Shown piece by piece: positions 1-8,647 of a stretch of 64,000 nt of DNA. Under the pieces are notes generated by a model. It did not search any database and was not told the DNA's origin. It saw nothing but the letters and a program-made list of their open reading frames with translations. Origin of the DNA: Puteibacter caeruleilacunae (GTDB lineage: Bacteria > Bacteroidota > Bacteroidia > Bacteroidales > Prolixibacteraceae); assembly GCA_005217565.1 (NCBI GenBank), contig SJCO01000016.1, positions 62,001 to 126,000 on the forward strand, given 5' to 3'. Positions within the stretch are counted from its first letter, which is position 1; each line of letters starts with the position of its first letter. A program made the position numbers and the translations under genes.

Positions 1-204
1 AATCTTCCTTAAGTTTCTATTATCTTCATCAATAAACTTTTCAACTATAACCCCATCATAACTCTTAACCTTATAATTGTTTATCATCGATATGATAACC
101 TCTTCCGAAGAAGGAGAGATATACTCAAACCAAATCGGGAAACCTATAGTAGCAAGCATTGCTCCGATCACCCATGTTAGAAAGATCCGATTCTTTTTAT
201 TCAT
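1..204 (-). CDS. small membrane protein downstream of RHS gene (partial, cut by window edge)
   Basis: Reading the minus strand from an ATG at 204 gives 68 open codons that run off the window start. The N-terminus is basic (MNKKNR), followed by one hydrophobic segment at about residues 7-26, then a charged region, so it looks like a single-pass or signal-anchored protein. Its start lies one base after the stop of the large RHS gene, so the two are probably translationally coupled. Position and size are what is expected of an immunity protein for an RHS toxin tail, but no family can be recognised from the fragment, so that role is inference only. Confidence 0.6.
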   Translation of the reverse strand, partial: MNKKNRIFLTWVIGAMLATIGFPIWFEYISPSSEEVIISMINNYKVKSYDGVIVEKFIDEDNRNLRKI

Positions 205-205
205 T

Positions 206-3200
206 TTATTTTCCTGTAACATAAGTTTCAGTTTTCCAATCGACATAACCGACATCAATACCGACTCCATAAGATATTGTTTGAATTTTAAACATCGGTT
301 CAAGATTATCATCAGCACTTGCATCAGTTCCATAAGCTCCTCCGTATGGACCTAAACCAAAGCTAGTTTCATATCCTTTGCCCTTTATATCATCTCTTGA
401 CACTCCATTTAATTGGAAACTTGAGCGATTTTTTGTTTTCCATTCCTCAATAGCAATTCCAAAAGCTACTCCTCCCTTAGTAGACTTTTTCTTTGTGAAA
501 TAAAAACCTTGGCCATACTCATCTTCAAATATCCCAAAATCAAAACCAATACCCTTAGTATCAGAGACTCCCCCGACAATTTTCTTAGGGAAAGCAATTT
601 CAAAACTCAATCCAAATCCTCTAATAAAGTCATGCTGTTCATAAGTTTCAAAGATCATATTCTCTTCTTTCATCTCCCCAATCTTGTTATCAATCATAGG
701 GCTGATTACCTTTTCCTCATGTTTAGCAATCTTGTGATTTTCTACCTGAGGATTAGTTATCGAACCGTCGCTAAGACCAACATTGGCGGTTACAACAAAG
801 TTAGCATTTTTAAAGGAATCACTCCAACTCATATTGTTGTTTATCTTGTTATCGGCAACTCCCATTAAATAGTTTCCTACTGTTGCCCCAATCCAATATA
901 CCAACTCTGCAAAGAATTCACCACTTGGATCGTTGTATTTTAATGGATTATTCAAACAATAACTGTAGCGATTGAGATTCTCTGTGAAATCCAAATATTG
1001 AATATTATTATCCGGAGATAAAAAGCGACCAACGACGGGATCGTATAAACGACCATTCATATTAATCAATCCAAACCATTTCAGATGTTCATGACCCGAA
1101 AAACCTCTTCCAGCAACTAATGAAGGTTCACTTCCTGGTGTGTATGAAATCCAAGTAGATGGATTTCTTTGACGCCCCCAGGCATCATAACTAAACTCTT
1201 GAGTTAAACTACTTCCTCCATTAAATAGCTTCACTTGATGAGTAATACTCCCCAGATGATCTCGTAACATCGCATAACAAGTGGTTGTTCCTCCTTGTTT
1301 AATCGCCACTACTGGTGCTGTATAGGCATCACCTCCAATCCATGTATATTCCTTAGTTACACCTCCTTCTGTCTCCTTGACGTAGGAATTTCCGGCATAA
1401 ACCCGCTTCAAAATTGTTGTGGAATTATTCTTAACCTCCATTATACAACGCTGCTCATCACAGTTGTAATTAAAAGCTGCAGAATAGCTTCCTTCCGAAA
1501 TTGAACTTACACTCTGGAATGAGTTATACTCAATATCCTGCAGATGCGATGAAATTGAACTCCCTGTTGTAGTCAGGCCTGTTAATGCATACGGATTGCC
1601 TGATTGTGTGTATGTAAAATTCGTTCCTGCATCATACTTATTTTGAATGTTTCCATTATCAAAATAGGCAATGGAACCTACATTCGAGTTATGATTTATT
1701 GAAGTAAGTCTATTTAGTCCATCAAAAGCAAAGCTCTCTGATTGATTAATCTTGTTATTCTTTCTCTCAGTCATATTGCCTGTTGTGGCCTCATATAAAT
1801 ATTGATAATTCTGCACGGCACCAACAGTTGCCTGCGTTTGATTTCCAAATGCATTATATGTGAAAGTTCCATTCAAATTATCTCCATATATAGCTGCATC
1901 AACCTGATTCCGGGCATTCATCCCCGTGATTTTCCAAACTCGTTTACTACCAACCCAAATCTCATCCATATACTGAGATATAGTGTTGTATTTTAGTAAC
2001 TCCACAGAACCCGAAGGATGTGTCTTTTGTGAAATTCTTCCTTTGGAATCATAGTCTATTTGAGTCGTGTAATTGACGCCATCAATCTTATCTGTAACAC
2101 TCCCAACTTTTCCATCTGATTTATAGCCAAAAGTTCTGGTAAAAGAACTCCCCTTTGAAATTGACTCCAGCAATTTATCACTAGTACCATAAGAGTAAGT
2201 CCATGTTCCTTCACCTGTCTTGCTTAACAAGCGACCATCGCTATGATATGAAAACGAAGTTGTTTGACCTCCAATCACCTGAGATGTTAACTGCCCAAGA
2301 TTATTATAACCGTAGGTTACTGTTCCTGCACTCGGATCAATCATTTTGGTTTTATTACCTGCAAGATCATATTCAAATGACGTTATCACATTATCAGGAG
2401 ACTGGATCTTTTTTAGATTTCCATCAGGATAGTACGTGTAAATAATATCCTTTCCCGAGCGTGTCGCCTTGGTCAAAAGTTGCCTGTTATCATAGAATCG
2501 TGCTGTTACAATTCCTTCCTGTGTAGAGGTCGCCTTTAAAAGGTTACCTTCATTTCCATAACTGTGACTCAATGTTCTCCCAGAAGGATGACTAATGGAA
2601 GTCAACATATTATAGGGATCATCGTAAGCATAAATTGAAAATTGAGCAGCTCCACTAGTATAAGGATCTGAAACTTTAGCCAGCTTGCCATCATCAAAGT
2701 ACTCCTTGTCGACCTTTATCATATTGCCATCAAATCCGGAATACTCATTTCGCAATTCATTTCCGGTAATATCATACCAAGTTTTACTTGTCATTGGTGC
2801 AACATTGCTTAATACTTCTTCATAATAAACGGCATGTGTAGGTCCACCTGTTGTAGCCCATCTCATGTTTTTATTAACAATACGGCCATCAGAATAAGTT
2901 TCCTTAGAAATCCTTCCAAAACTATCGTACTCATAAGTTATCCGGTTACCTTTAAAATCTTCCTTCCACCACAGTAATCCAATATCATTATAGTCATAAG
3001 TTGTTACATGATTAAGCGGGTCAGTTTTTGAAGCAACATGAATCCCATCGTCTTTATATAAGTAACTTGTAACACGAGATTGACCTGATCCTTCAATGGT
3101 TTCATCTTTTACCATGCCATTGTCGAAATAGTTATATTTCTTCACCAAGGCTTTAGATGATCCTGCTAATAATGTCTCCTGTTCCAGCAAATTACTTACA

Positions 3201-6088
3201 GAATTAAATATTCTGCTAGTCTGTTTCGTTATAGTGGAACCATCACCGACATAAGTCACAGTTGTATTAGTCGGTCGCCCCAAGAGCCATGCGGATGTAT
3301 TGTTATTATATAGAACATTAGTCGTAATTGTTCTTCCTCCTCCAAAATCCTGCTTTCCATATACTTTATTGCCATAATTATCGTAATTAGATGTAATTGT
3401 TACAGAGTTATTGGCAATTTTATCTTCTTGTACAACCGTTGAAAGATAGGGAAAGAAGGTCTTATTGGTTGGACTTTTGTAGCCCCATGTGTTATTTGTA
3501 ACCTTAATCGGAAGATTATTAATTTCAATCGTGGATTTACTTAAATACGGATAACAATAAGGAGACTGAAAACTATATTCATCAATCTTCTTCGTATTTT
3601 TAGCAATATCATTTTTTGTAACCTTACCAAAGGTTAAGAAATGTTTTCCTAGTCGATGCATTATAGCCCTCTCGTACGAATATTCTACACGATTCTTTTC
3701 TCCTTTCCAGTTATCATACTCCATCGAAGTTACAACGGGTAAGGCTCCATTATAATAAAAAAACGGATAACTTCCATTAAAAGCCTTTGTATAAAAGGAG
3801 CCAGAACCTTGAGATAAATATCCATAGTCAATTTGCGTATGTTTGTTTATCCCGTCAAGTATATCGGTTAGAAGAATTCGTGAATTATCGTTAGACTTGT
3901 AAATCCTATAATCAACATCAATAATTTTACGCTCAATAGAGAAAATATCTTTTGCTCCATCTCCATCAAAGTCTCCGAATTTATCTACTTCTTGATCATC
4001 TCCCAAAGGTCCATTATATTTGTGTAAATCCATCTCCGTGCTGTTTGGTATCCTTTGCTCCACCACATATATAGTTCTGAAGATAGCACCTTGTCCATCA
4101 TCTTCTCGTACTAATAAATCATCAACTCCATCTCCAGTTAAATCCACCACTTCAACATCATGAGGTCGTAAACTTGCGTAGTCTGACAATCTATCTATAG
4201 AACGTATGTGGGTATTACCATAATTCTGTCCTTCTTTAGTTAGTCTGATTTCCCATTGCACGGGTTCAGTAGTGGTACTTCCATAATAAAATACATCAGT
4301 CAAACCATCACCATTGAAATCTCCTAATCGAAAGAAATCATCCTTGGTTACATCCAAATTTATATAGGCTATTTCATGAAATTTATTATTAACAAATCGA
4401 TACCCCATCAGATTGCTACCGCTGTCATCAAATATAGCAATATCCGTTTTTTCATCACTATCCCATTTACCAACGAGAACAGTCTTTAATCCATTAAAAA
4501 GATTAGAAACTCCTGAGTATTGCAGCGATAAATTATCCAAATCAGACTGTGAAACAGAGTATATTTTCCAATTCTTATATTTATCAAATACAAGTACATC
4601 ATTTAAACCATTTCCATCAAAATCTCCAATTTGCAATTGATACTTTCCAATAATTTCCTGATTACTAATAAAAAAACTCGTACTATGAGATATCGTATAT
4701 TTAATACGATGTTTGCCATCGCCAATATATTCATCATATATCAGATCATCATCACCGTCACCATCAAGATCAACTGGATAAAATTCCATCTCATTAATAT
4801 TACCAGTTAAAGAACCATCAAACTTAAAATCGAAGTTATTATCACCCCTACCTGATAATAACTTCCACCCCTGATACTCCCCATCTTTAGCCACACAAAA
4901 CAAATCACTTAAACCATCACCATCAAAATCTCCAACAGTAACCTTTGATTCTGCAACAATTGAGTTAACAAATCCTGCTTCCACTTTATCAAAATATAGA
5001 TTCTCAGGAGTGATATAATGAAATAATGTAGAATTTACCTGAATATCATTCGCACCATATTCAACAAGTTCATTCAGTAAATATTTATGATCTGACTCCT
5101 GATACTTTAATTCAATCTTCTTAACTATTTTATCATTGTATCGAACTTCAATTTGACTCAAAAGTAGATCATTAATGTAATAATGTGACAATAAATAACT
5201 TCCTTTCAAATATTCTTTCTTTTTGTAATCAAATACTATAGAATAATGCCCGAAATCAATATTAGCAGGATAGACTTTTTTATCACTACCTACTAAATAT
5301 GTGTAGTCAATCCTATTGTTATTTCGATCTTTTATTGAACTAACATACCACTTGCTAGCACTTGAATTATAAACCGGGATCTCGGCAGATTCAGGAGTAT
5401 GACCATATTCCACAACTACCCCGTTTTTGCGCTCTTCTTTAAAGGTTCTTGGACCACTACCTAGAACACTATATGATTTAAACCGAGAAATGATATCTTG
5501 TTCCGTTCGATATTCGGTATTATCTTGACCATATACGCCTGAAATAGCAACTAGCCGTTGACCATCAACATAAAAACGATCATCATAACTCATTGAAATC
5601 GCCTTACTGACACCATCATAATACACAGTTTGAGGCCCTCGTTCAATACATGATACACCCCCAATGTTCCAACCAAATCCAGCTAATCCCTCACTATTAT
5701 TACTTGAGTAGTTTAATGAAATATTCGGATTAATACCATTAGGTCCATCAGGAACAGTTATAGGTATTGAATAGGTTGCCCCTCCCATTCTATTCACATC
5801 AAAAACTCCTTCAATCGTACCAACATGCAAACTTGTATTTAAAGTCCTATCATTTATTAGCGGAGGAGTATTGGATACAACAGTGGAGAATGTTGGTGCA
5901 ACAATATTCGCAGTTAACGAACCGCCGTTTGCTGTATACGTATATCCTGATTCAAAGATGATTGAATTATGTGCTGTATGTGTTTGATTTCCTGATTCCG
6001 CACTATTTAGCTTGACAACGTAAGATTGTCCTTGCGAATATGATATACAAGCTATTAGAATAAGCAAGGTAATTCTTATTCGTCTCAT
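206..6088 (-). CDS. FG-GAP/VCBS and RHS repeat-associated core domain protein, secreted, polymorphic C-terminus
   Basis: 1960 aa. The signal peptide ends near residue 21 (SYSQGQ). An SpvB-like region follows (about 75-350), then FG-GAP/VCBS repeats (DFDGDGLSD, DLDGDGDDD, DFNGDGLTD, DLTGDGVDD; about 380-760). After these come many YD repeats (YEYDSFGR, FEYDLAGNKT, YGYNNLGQ). The RHS core is at about 1600-1720 with the hallmark GRLYDPVVGRFLSPD and the boundary motif NPLKYNDPSG. After residue about 1721 comes a 240-aa tail unrelated to the repeats, rich in Gly/Phe/Tyr (GFDFGIF, GLGPYGGAYG). In known RHS proteins the barrel encloses a variable C-terminal effector. I cannot name this tail's activity. 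It is the third gene of an operon with the S74 and T9SS proteins. It lacks a T9SS sorting domain of its own. Confidence 0.93.
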   Translation of the reverse strand: MRRIRITLLILIACISYSQGQSYVVKLNSAESGNQTHTAHNSIIFESGYTYTANGGSLTANIVAPTFSTVVSNTPPLINDRTLNTSLHVGTIEGVFDVNRMGGATYSIPITVPDGPNGINPNISLNYSSNNSEGLAGFGWNIGGVSCIERGPQTVYYDGVSKAISMSYDDRFYVDGQRLVAISGVYGQDNTEYRTEQDIISRFKSYSVLGSGPRTFKEERKNGVVVEYGHTPESAEIPVYNSSASKWYVSSIKDRNNNRIDYTYLVGSDKKVYPANIDFGHYSIVFDYKKKEYLKGSYLLSHYYINDLLLSQIEVRYNDKIVKKIELKYQESDHKYLLNELVEYGANDIQVNSTLFHYITPENLYFDKVEAGFVNSIVAESKVTVGDFDGDGLSDLFCVAKDGEYQGWKLLSGRGDNNFDFKFDGSLTGNINEMEFYPVDLDGDGDDDLIYDEYIGDGKHRIKYTISHSTSFFISNQEIIGKYQLQIGDFDGNGLNDVLVFDKYKNWKIYSVSQSDLDNLSLQYSGVSNLFNGLKTVLVGKWDSDEKTDIAIFDDSGSNLMGYRFVNNKFHEIAYINLDVTKDDFFRLGDFNGDGLTDVFYYGSTTTEPVQWEIRLTKEGQNYGNTHIRSIDRLSDYASLRPHDVEVVDLTGDGVDDLLVREDDGQGAIFRTIYVVEQRIPNSTEMDLHKYNGPLGDDQEVDKFGDFDGDGAKDIFSIERKIIDVDYRIYKSNDNSRILLTDILDGINKHTQIDYGYLSQGSGSFYTKAFNGSYPFFYYNGALPVVTSMEYDNWKGEKNRVEYSYERAIMHRLGKHFLTFGKVTKNDIAKNTKKIDEYSFQSPYCYPYLSKSTIEINNLPIKVTNNTWGYKSPTNKTFFPYLSTVVQEDKIANNSVTITSNYDNYGNKVYGKQDFGGGRTITTNVLYNNNTSAWLLGRPTNTTVTYVGDGSTITKQTSRIFNSVSNLLEQETLLAGSSKALVKKYNYFDNGMVKDETIEGSGQSRVTSYLYKDDGIHVASKTDPLNHVTTYDYNDIGLLWWKEDFKGNRITYEYDSFGRISKETYSDGRIVNKNMRWATTGGPTHAVYYEEVLSNVAPMTSKTWYDITGNELRNEYSGFDGNMIKVDKEYFDDGKLAKVSDPYTSGAAQFSIYAYDDPYNMLTSISHPSGRTLSHSYGNEGNLLKATSTQEGIVTARFYDNRQLLTKATRSGKDIIYTYYPDGNLKKIQSPDNVITSFEYDLAGNKTKMIDPSAGTVTYGYNNLGQLTSQVIGGQTTSFSYHSDGRLLSKTGEGTWTYSYGTSDKLLESISKGSSFTRTFGYKSDGKVGSVTDKIDGVNYTTQIDYDSKGRISQKTHPSGSVELLKYNTISQYMDEIWVGSKRVWKITGMNARNQVDAAIYGDNLNGTFTYNAFGNQTQATVGAVQNYQYLYEATTGNMTERKNNKINQSESFAFDGLNRLTSINHNSNVGSIAYFDNGNIQNKYDAGTNFTYTQSGNPYALTGLTTTGSSISSHLQDIEYNSFQSVSSISEGSYSAAFNYNCDEQRCIMEVKNNSTTILKRVYAGNSYVKETEGGVTKEYTWIGGDAYTAPVVAIKQGGTTTCYAMLRDHLGSITHQVKLFNGGSSLTQEFSYDAWGRQRNPSTWISYTPGSEPSLVAGRGFSGHEHLKWFGLINMNGRLYDPVVGRFLSPDNNIQYLDFTENLNRYSYCLNNPLKYNDPSGEFFAELVYWIGATVGNYLMGVADNKINNNMSWSDSFKNANFVVTANVGLSDGSITNPQVENHKIAKHEEKVISPMIDNKIGEMKEENMIFETYEQHDFIRGFGLSFEIAFPKKIVGGVSDTKGIGFDFGIFEDEYGQGFYFTKKKSTKGGVAFGIAIEEWKTKNRSSFQLNGVSRDDIKGKGYETSFGLGPYGGAYGTDASADDNLEPMFKIQTISYGVGIDVGYVDWKTETYVTGK

Positions 6089-6112
6089 ATCTTTATATAT
6101 TAAATAAATTAT

Positions 6113-6601
6113 TTACTCCTTAATTATTTTCCAATCTGAAAGTTTTCCGTCAATATTGACCTTCATCAAATAAACACCTGCAGGATGTTTCGTCAAATCA
6201 ATATTTGTTACTCCCGTATGAACTGGCTTTTTAACAATAAGACTTCCCTTTATTGAATAAATCATTAATAGACCATTTTTAACATTTCCAGCAACATCAA
6301 CTTTTAATGCCCCACTGGTTGGATTAGGATATACTTTTATTGATTTACCTAACAATGTGGAACTTAAATCTTCTGATAACATATTATCCTTCACGTTCCC
6401 GTTACCTAATTCTAAGTCATCCTGAACAAAAATAGAGTCATTGAGCGATGCACTTTTCAATTGTTCAACAATCATAGATCTAGTTTCTCGATTTCCTGTA
6501 GCATCATAAGTAAAACTTACCTGATCCTGAGATATAGCAACCTTGCATCCTATTAAAAATACCGTTAACAGAAACATTGCTCTAAATACCAAAACTCTCA
6601 T
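6113..6601 (-). CDS. small T9SS type A sorting domain protein with a YD-like motif
   Basis: 162 aa. A signal peptide (about 1-24, ending AISQ) is followed at once by a short piece with YDATGNRETR, which matches the YD repeat of RHS proteins. A linker leads to a C-terminal type IX secretion sorting domain at about 88-162 (KVYPNPTSG, PAGVYLMKV, final KIIKE). The type A CTD directs export through the outer membrane by T9SS and attachment to the cell surface. It sits 24 bp upstream of the RHS gene and 7 bp after the S74 gene. With almost no passenger, it looks like a minimal carrier or a truncated surface protein. Its link to RHS export or anchoring is inference. Confidence 0.8.
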   Translation of the reverse strand: MRVLVFRAMFLLTVFLIGCKVAISQDQVSFTYDATGNRETRSMIVEQLKSASLNDSIFVQDDLELGNGNVKDNMLSEDLSSTLLGKSIKVYPNPTSGALKVDVAGNVKNGLLMIYSIKGSLIVKKPVHTGVTNIDLTKHPAGVYLMKVNIDGKLSDWKIIKE

Positions 6602-6608
6602 AGCCTTA

Positions 6609-7358
6609 TCAGTTTTTCGTTGCTTTTAAAATAGCTTGCTTGAGTTCATCAATTTCAGCTTGTTGCTCTTTTAAAGCCTCTACAAGAACTGGAATCAGTG
6701 ATATGTAGTCAATACTAAGATATCCATCTTTATCTTCACTAACAAGCTCTGGAAAAACCTCCCGAAGGTCTTGAGCTATGAATCCTATTTCGGTTGTTTC
6801 CTTGGTCTTTCCATCTTTTTTAGGCTTCGGAGCATACATTGTGTTATATTTCACTTCTCCTAGTGATTCAATAGTATGTGAAGCTGGTTTTTCCTTTTTT
6901 CTTACCTCTTCTTCTGGCAGTTTCACATAAGATACTCCTTGCAGATTCTTTAGTCTGCCTAAACTTCCAGAAATATTCTTTATATCCTTTTTAAATCTAA
7001 AATCTGACGAAATTTTAACGGTACCATATACTGCAATATCTCCGGCAACATCAAGCTTATATGATGGAATTCTTCCTATACCAATATAACCATTATCTTT
7101 TATGAATAATCTATAATTTCCATTATAGGTTAGCGGCCAAGGTCGCCAAAGATTTAATCCTCCCTTTTCACTCCAATATTCGAGTGCAAATTGGCCTCTA
7201 TTGGGTGATGCCGTTGATTCTCCAAACGTAACATTTCCATATTGATCATGGAATAAATGCACAAAGTCATCTGTTATTTTTAACTGAGCAGAGGCGTCAT
7301 CAACAAAAATAAAGCTACAAACAAAAACTAATACCATGGTAATCTTACTAAACTTCAT
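6609..7358 (-). CDS. tail fibre domain protein with C-terminal S74 intramolecular chaperone
   Basis: 249 aa. The signal peptide ends near residue 25 (DDASAQ). A short beta-rich stem (about 26-115) precedes a peptidase S74 domain (about 116-249). The S74 hallmark SDFRFKKDI starts at Ser118, and Lys123 lies five residues on, matching the Ser-Lys dyad spacing of the endosialidase chaperone that trimerises and then cleaves itself. GFIAQDLREVFPELV and a C-terminal coiled coil (EALKEQQAEIDELKQ) complete the family pattern. It is the first gene of the RHS operon. The family is common in phage fibres and bacterial surface fibres. A trimeric fibre here is inference. Confidence 0.88.
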   Translation of the reverse strand: MKFSKITMVLVFVCSFIFVDDASAQLKITDDFVHLFHDQYGNVTFGESTASPNRGQFALEYWSEKGGLNLWRPWPLTYNGNYRLFIKDNGYIGIGRIPSYKLDVAGDIAVYGTVKISSDFRFKKDIKNISGSLGRLKNLQGVSYVKLPEEEVRKKEKPASHTIESLGEVKYNTMYAPKPKKDGKTKETTEIGFIAQDLREVFPELVSEDKDGYLSIDYISLIPVLVEALKEQQAEIDELKQAILKATKN

Positions 7359-7678
7359 AGTTCTATACTTTTTAAGGTTAAAAATGTTCTGAAATACCCT
7401 ATGATTGATTTAACTGATTTGATTGATTTCTTGAATCGGGCATTCATGAGTATATTCTCAAGAACCGTAAAAGGTTACCCATAAAATCATAATTTATATT
7501 TGATCTAAAAAAACAAACACTATGGAATCTCTTTAAAAATCAACTTTCGTGCATAAAAAAAATTATCCGAGTTTTAATCCTTACTCGCATCAAAAAAACA
7601 GGACACACCTTAATAAAAAACGCACAAATTACAGATCCACAACATCAGACTAAAGAGATTTTAGTTTACAAATAGCTC

Positions 7679-7790
7679 CTACTTCAGCAGTTCCAAGACC
7701 TTCTCCAACTCTCTTTATTATCTTCTAAACTTTTATATCAGGAATGATACCGATTGCATGACTCTGTGTTTCATCAAAATAGGATACATG
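7679..7790 (-). pseudogene. relic of the 3' end of an S41-family peptidase gene
   Basis: On the minus strand this reads SHAIGIIPDIKV-stop-KIIKRV and then, after a frame change, LEKVLELLK-stop. The intact S41 peptidase at 9752-12031 ends HHGVGIIPNIKVEKTIKGV...LEKALELVE. The relic has a Glu codon turned into TAG, a deletion that shifts frame, and no recognisable upstream part. It is therefore a decayed fragment of a paralogue, perhaps left by recombination. The identification rests on about 30 residues seen by eye. Confidence 0.6.
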
Positions 7791-8120
7791 CATAGCAAAC
7801 AAAAAGACTATCATCTTCAAGGTAGCCTTGCTCAATTTGTCTCTCTCCGATTTATCCTTACTTTGGAATTGTTAGAATGGCCCCTTAATGTCAGAAACTG
7901 TATTGCTAAGCAAATAAAATATTCACTCATTATTCCCTTAATTTTACTCTTCTGGAATAGTGTTTTTATTCATCTTTTTGCTACCTTTATCATCGTGGTA
8001 ATCAACCATCGTTCTTTCACTTGGGCAGCATAAAATGCAACATTTTCCACAAAAAATACTGCATAAGATGCAACACCGGCGAATCTGTACCGAATGCAAG
8101 CCGAATTCATACCGAATGAT

Positions 8121-8160
8121 AGAAGGAAAAGACTTCCATTAAAGTATACTGCTTCCTTCT
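8121..8160. other. imperfect hairpin, possible terminator
   Basis: AGAAGGAA (8121-8128) pairs with TTCCTTCT (8153-8160) across a 24-nt loop and is followed by a T-rich run on the plus strand. No intact plus-strand gene ends nearby, so a role as a leftover terminator is only a guess. Confidence 0.25.
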
Positions 8161-8294
8161 TTATTTTCTTCCATATTTATTTCCAAAATAACATCAGTCG
8201 ACAAACAAAGTTTACTCAAACTTTACTCCGATTCTTACATGCTTTTACTATATGCCATTGTTGAGGTTAATCTGACAATAAAAGAATCAAAACA

Positions 8295-8509
8295 ATGTCA
8301 AATAAGCTTGAAATAATCCATCAACTTGTTGGAAAAATTCCGTGGGAACAAAAAATGTGGTGATTATTTCAAAAGTAAAAACAATTGAAGAACTAATATT
8401 TTATATAAATAAAACAATTGAGAACAATTGGTCACTACCTCAGTCCTCTGAAGATCTGGAGTGGTGCATTAAAAACAACCATTTGGTTGTTACAACAGAA
8501 TTACCATGA
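8295..8509 (+). pseudogene. possible broken small gene
   Basis: An ATG at 8295 starts MSNKLEIIHQLVGKIPW and stops at a TGA seven codons later. In the next frame from about 8342 an open stretch of 55 codons continues with protein-like composition (KVKTIEELIFYINKTIE) up to 8509. Joined by one frameshift, the two would form one small acidic protein. I recognise no family, and chance open frames of this size are common in AT-rich DNA. Confidence 0.22.
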
Positions 8510-8624
8510 ATTGACTATAACGGAAAGACCAATTCTTAGTCTTCACTGGCACTAATCAAACTGTTTTAACCATGCATTTGCAGAATCTCTTCTACTATAA
8601 ATAAACTATGGCTTTAAAGATTTG

Positions 8625-8632
8625 TATATTTG
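8625..8632 (+). promoter_or_regulatory. Bacteroidota -7 box upstream of RhuM-Fic gene
   Basis: TATATTTG fits the TAnnTTTG -7 consensus. No clear TTTG -33 box is found 19-21 bp upstream. The ATG lies 16 bp downstream, so transcripts from it would have a very short leader. Confidence 0.35.
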
Positions 8633-8647
8633 ATTAAATTTCAAACT

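Larger units (their letters stand above)
7359..8647. other. gene-poor, decayed intergenic stretch
   Basis: About 1.3 kb without an intact gene. It contains a relic of an S41 peptidase 3' end (7679-7790), an imperfect hairpin (8121-8160), a small frameshifted reading frame (8295-8509) and a promoter-like box in front of the RhuM-Fic gene. The rest shows no coding pattern that I can support. The open frame at 7758-8033 on the plus strand overlaps the relic and has no family resemblance. Confidence 0.5.

Noticed and set aside
7758-8033. 91-aa plus-strand protein
   Set aside because: It overlaps the S41 relic on the opposite strand, has low-complexity hydrophobic content and no supporting signal.
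8630-8647. TTG start for the RhuM-Fic protein
   Set aside because: It overlaps the -7 promoter box and the ATG at 8648 gives the normal family N-terminus.
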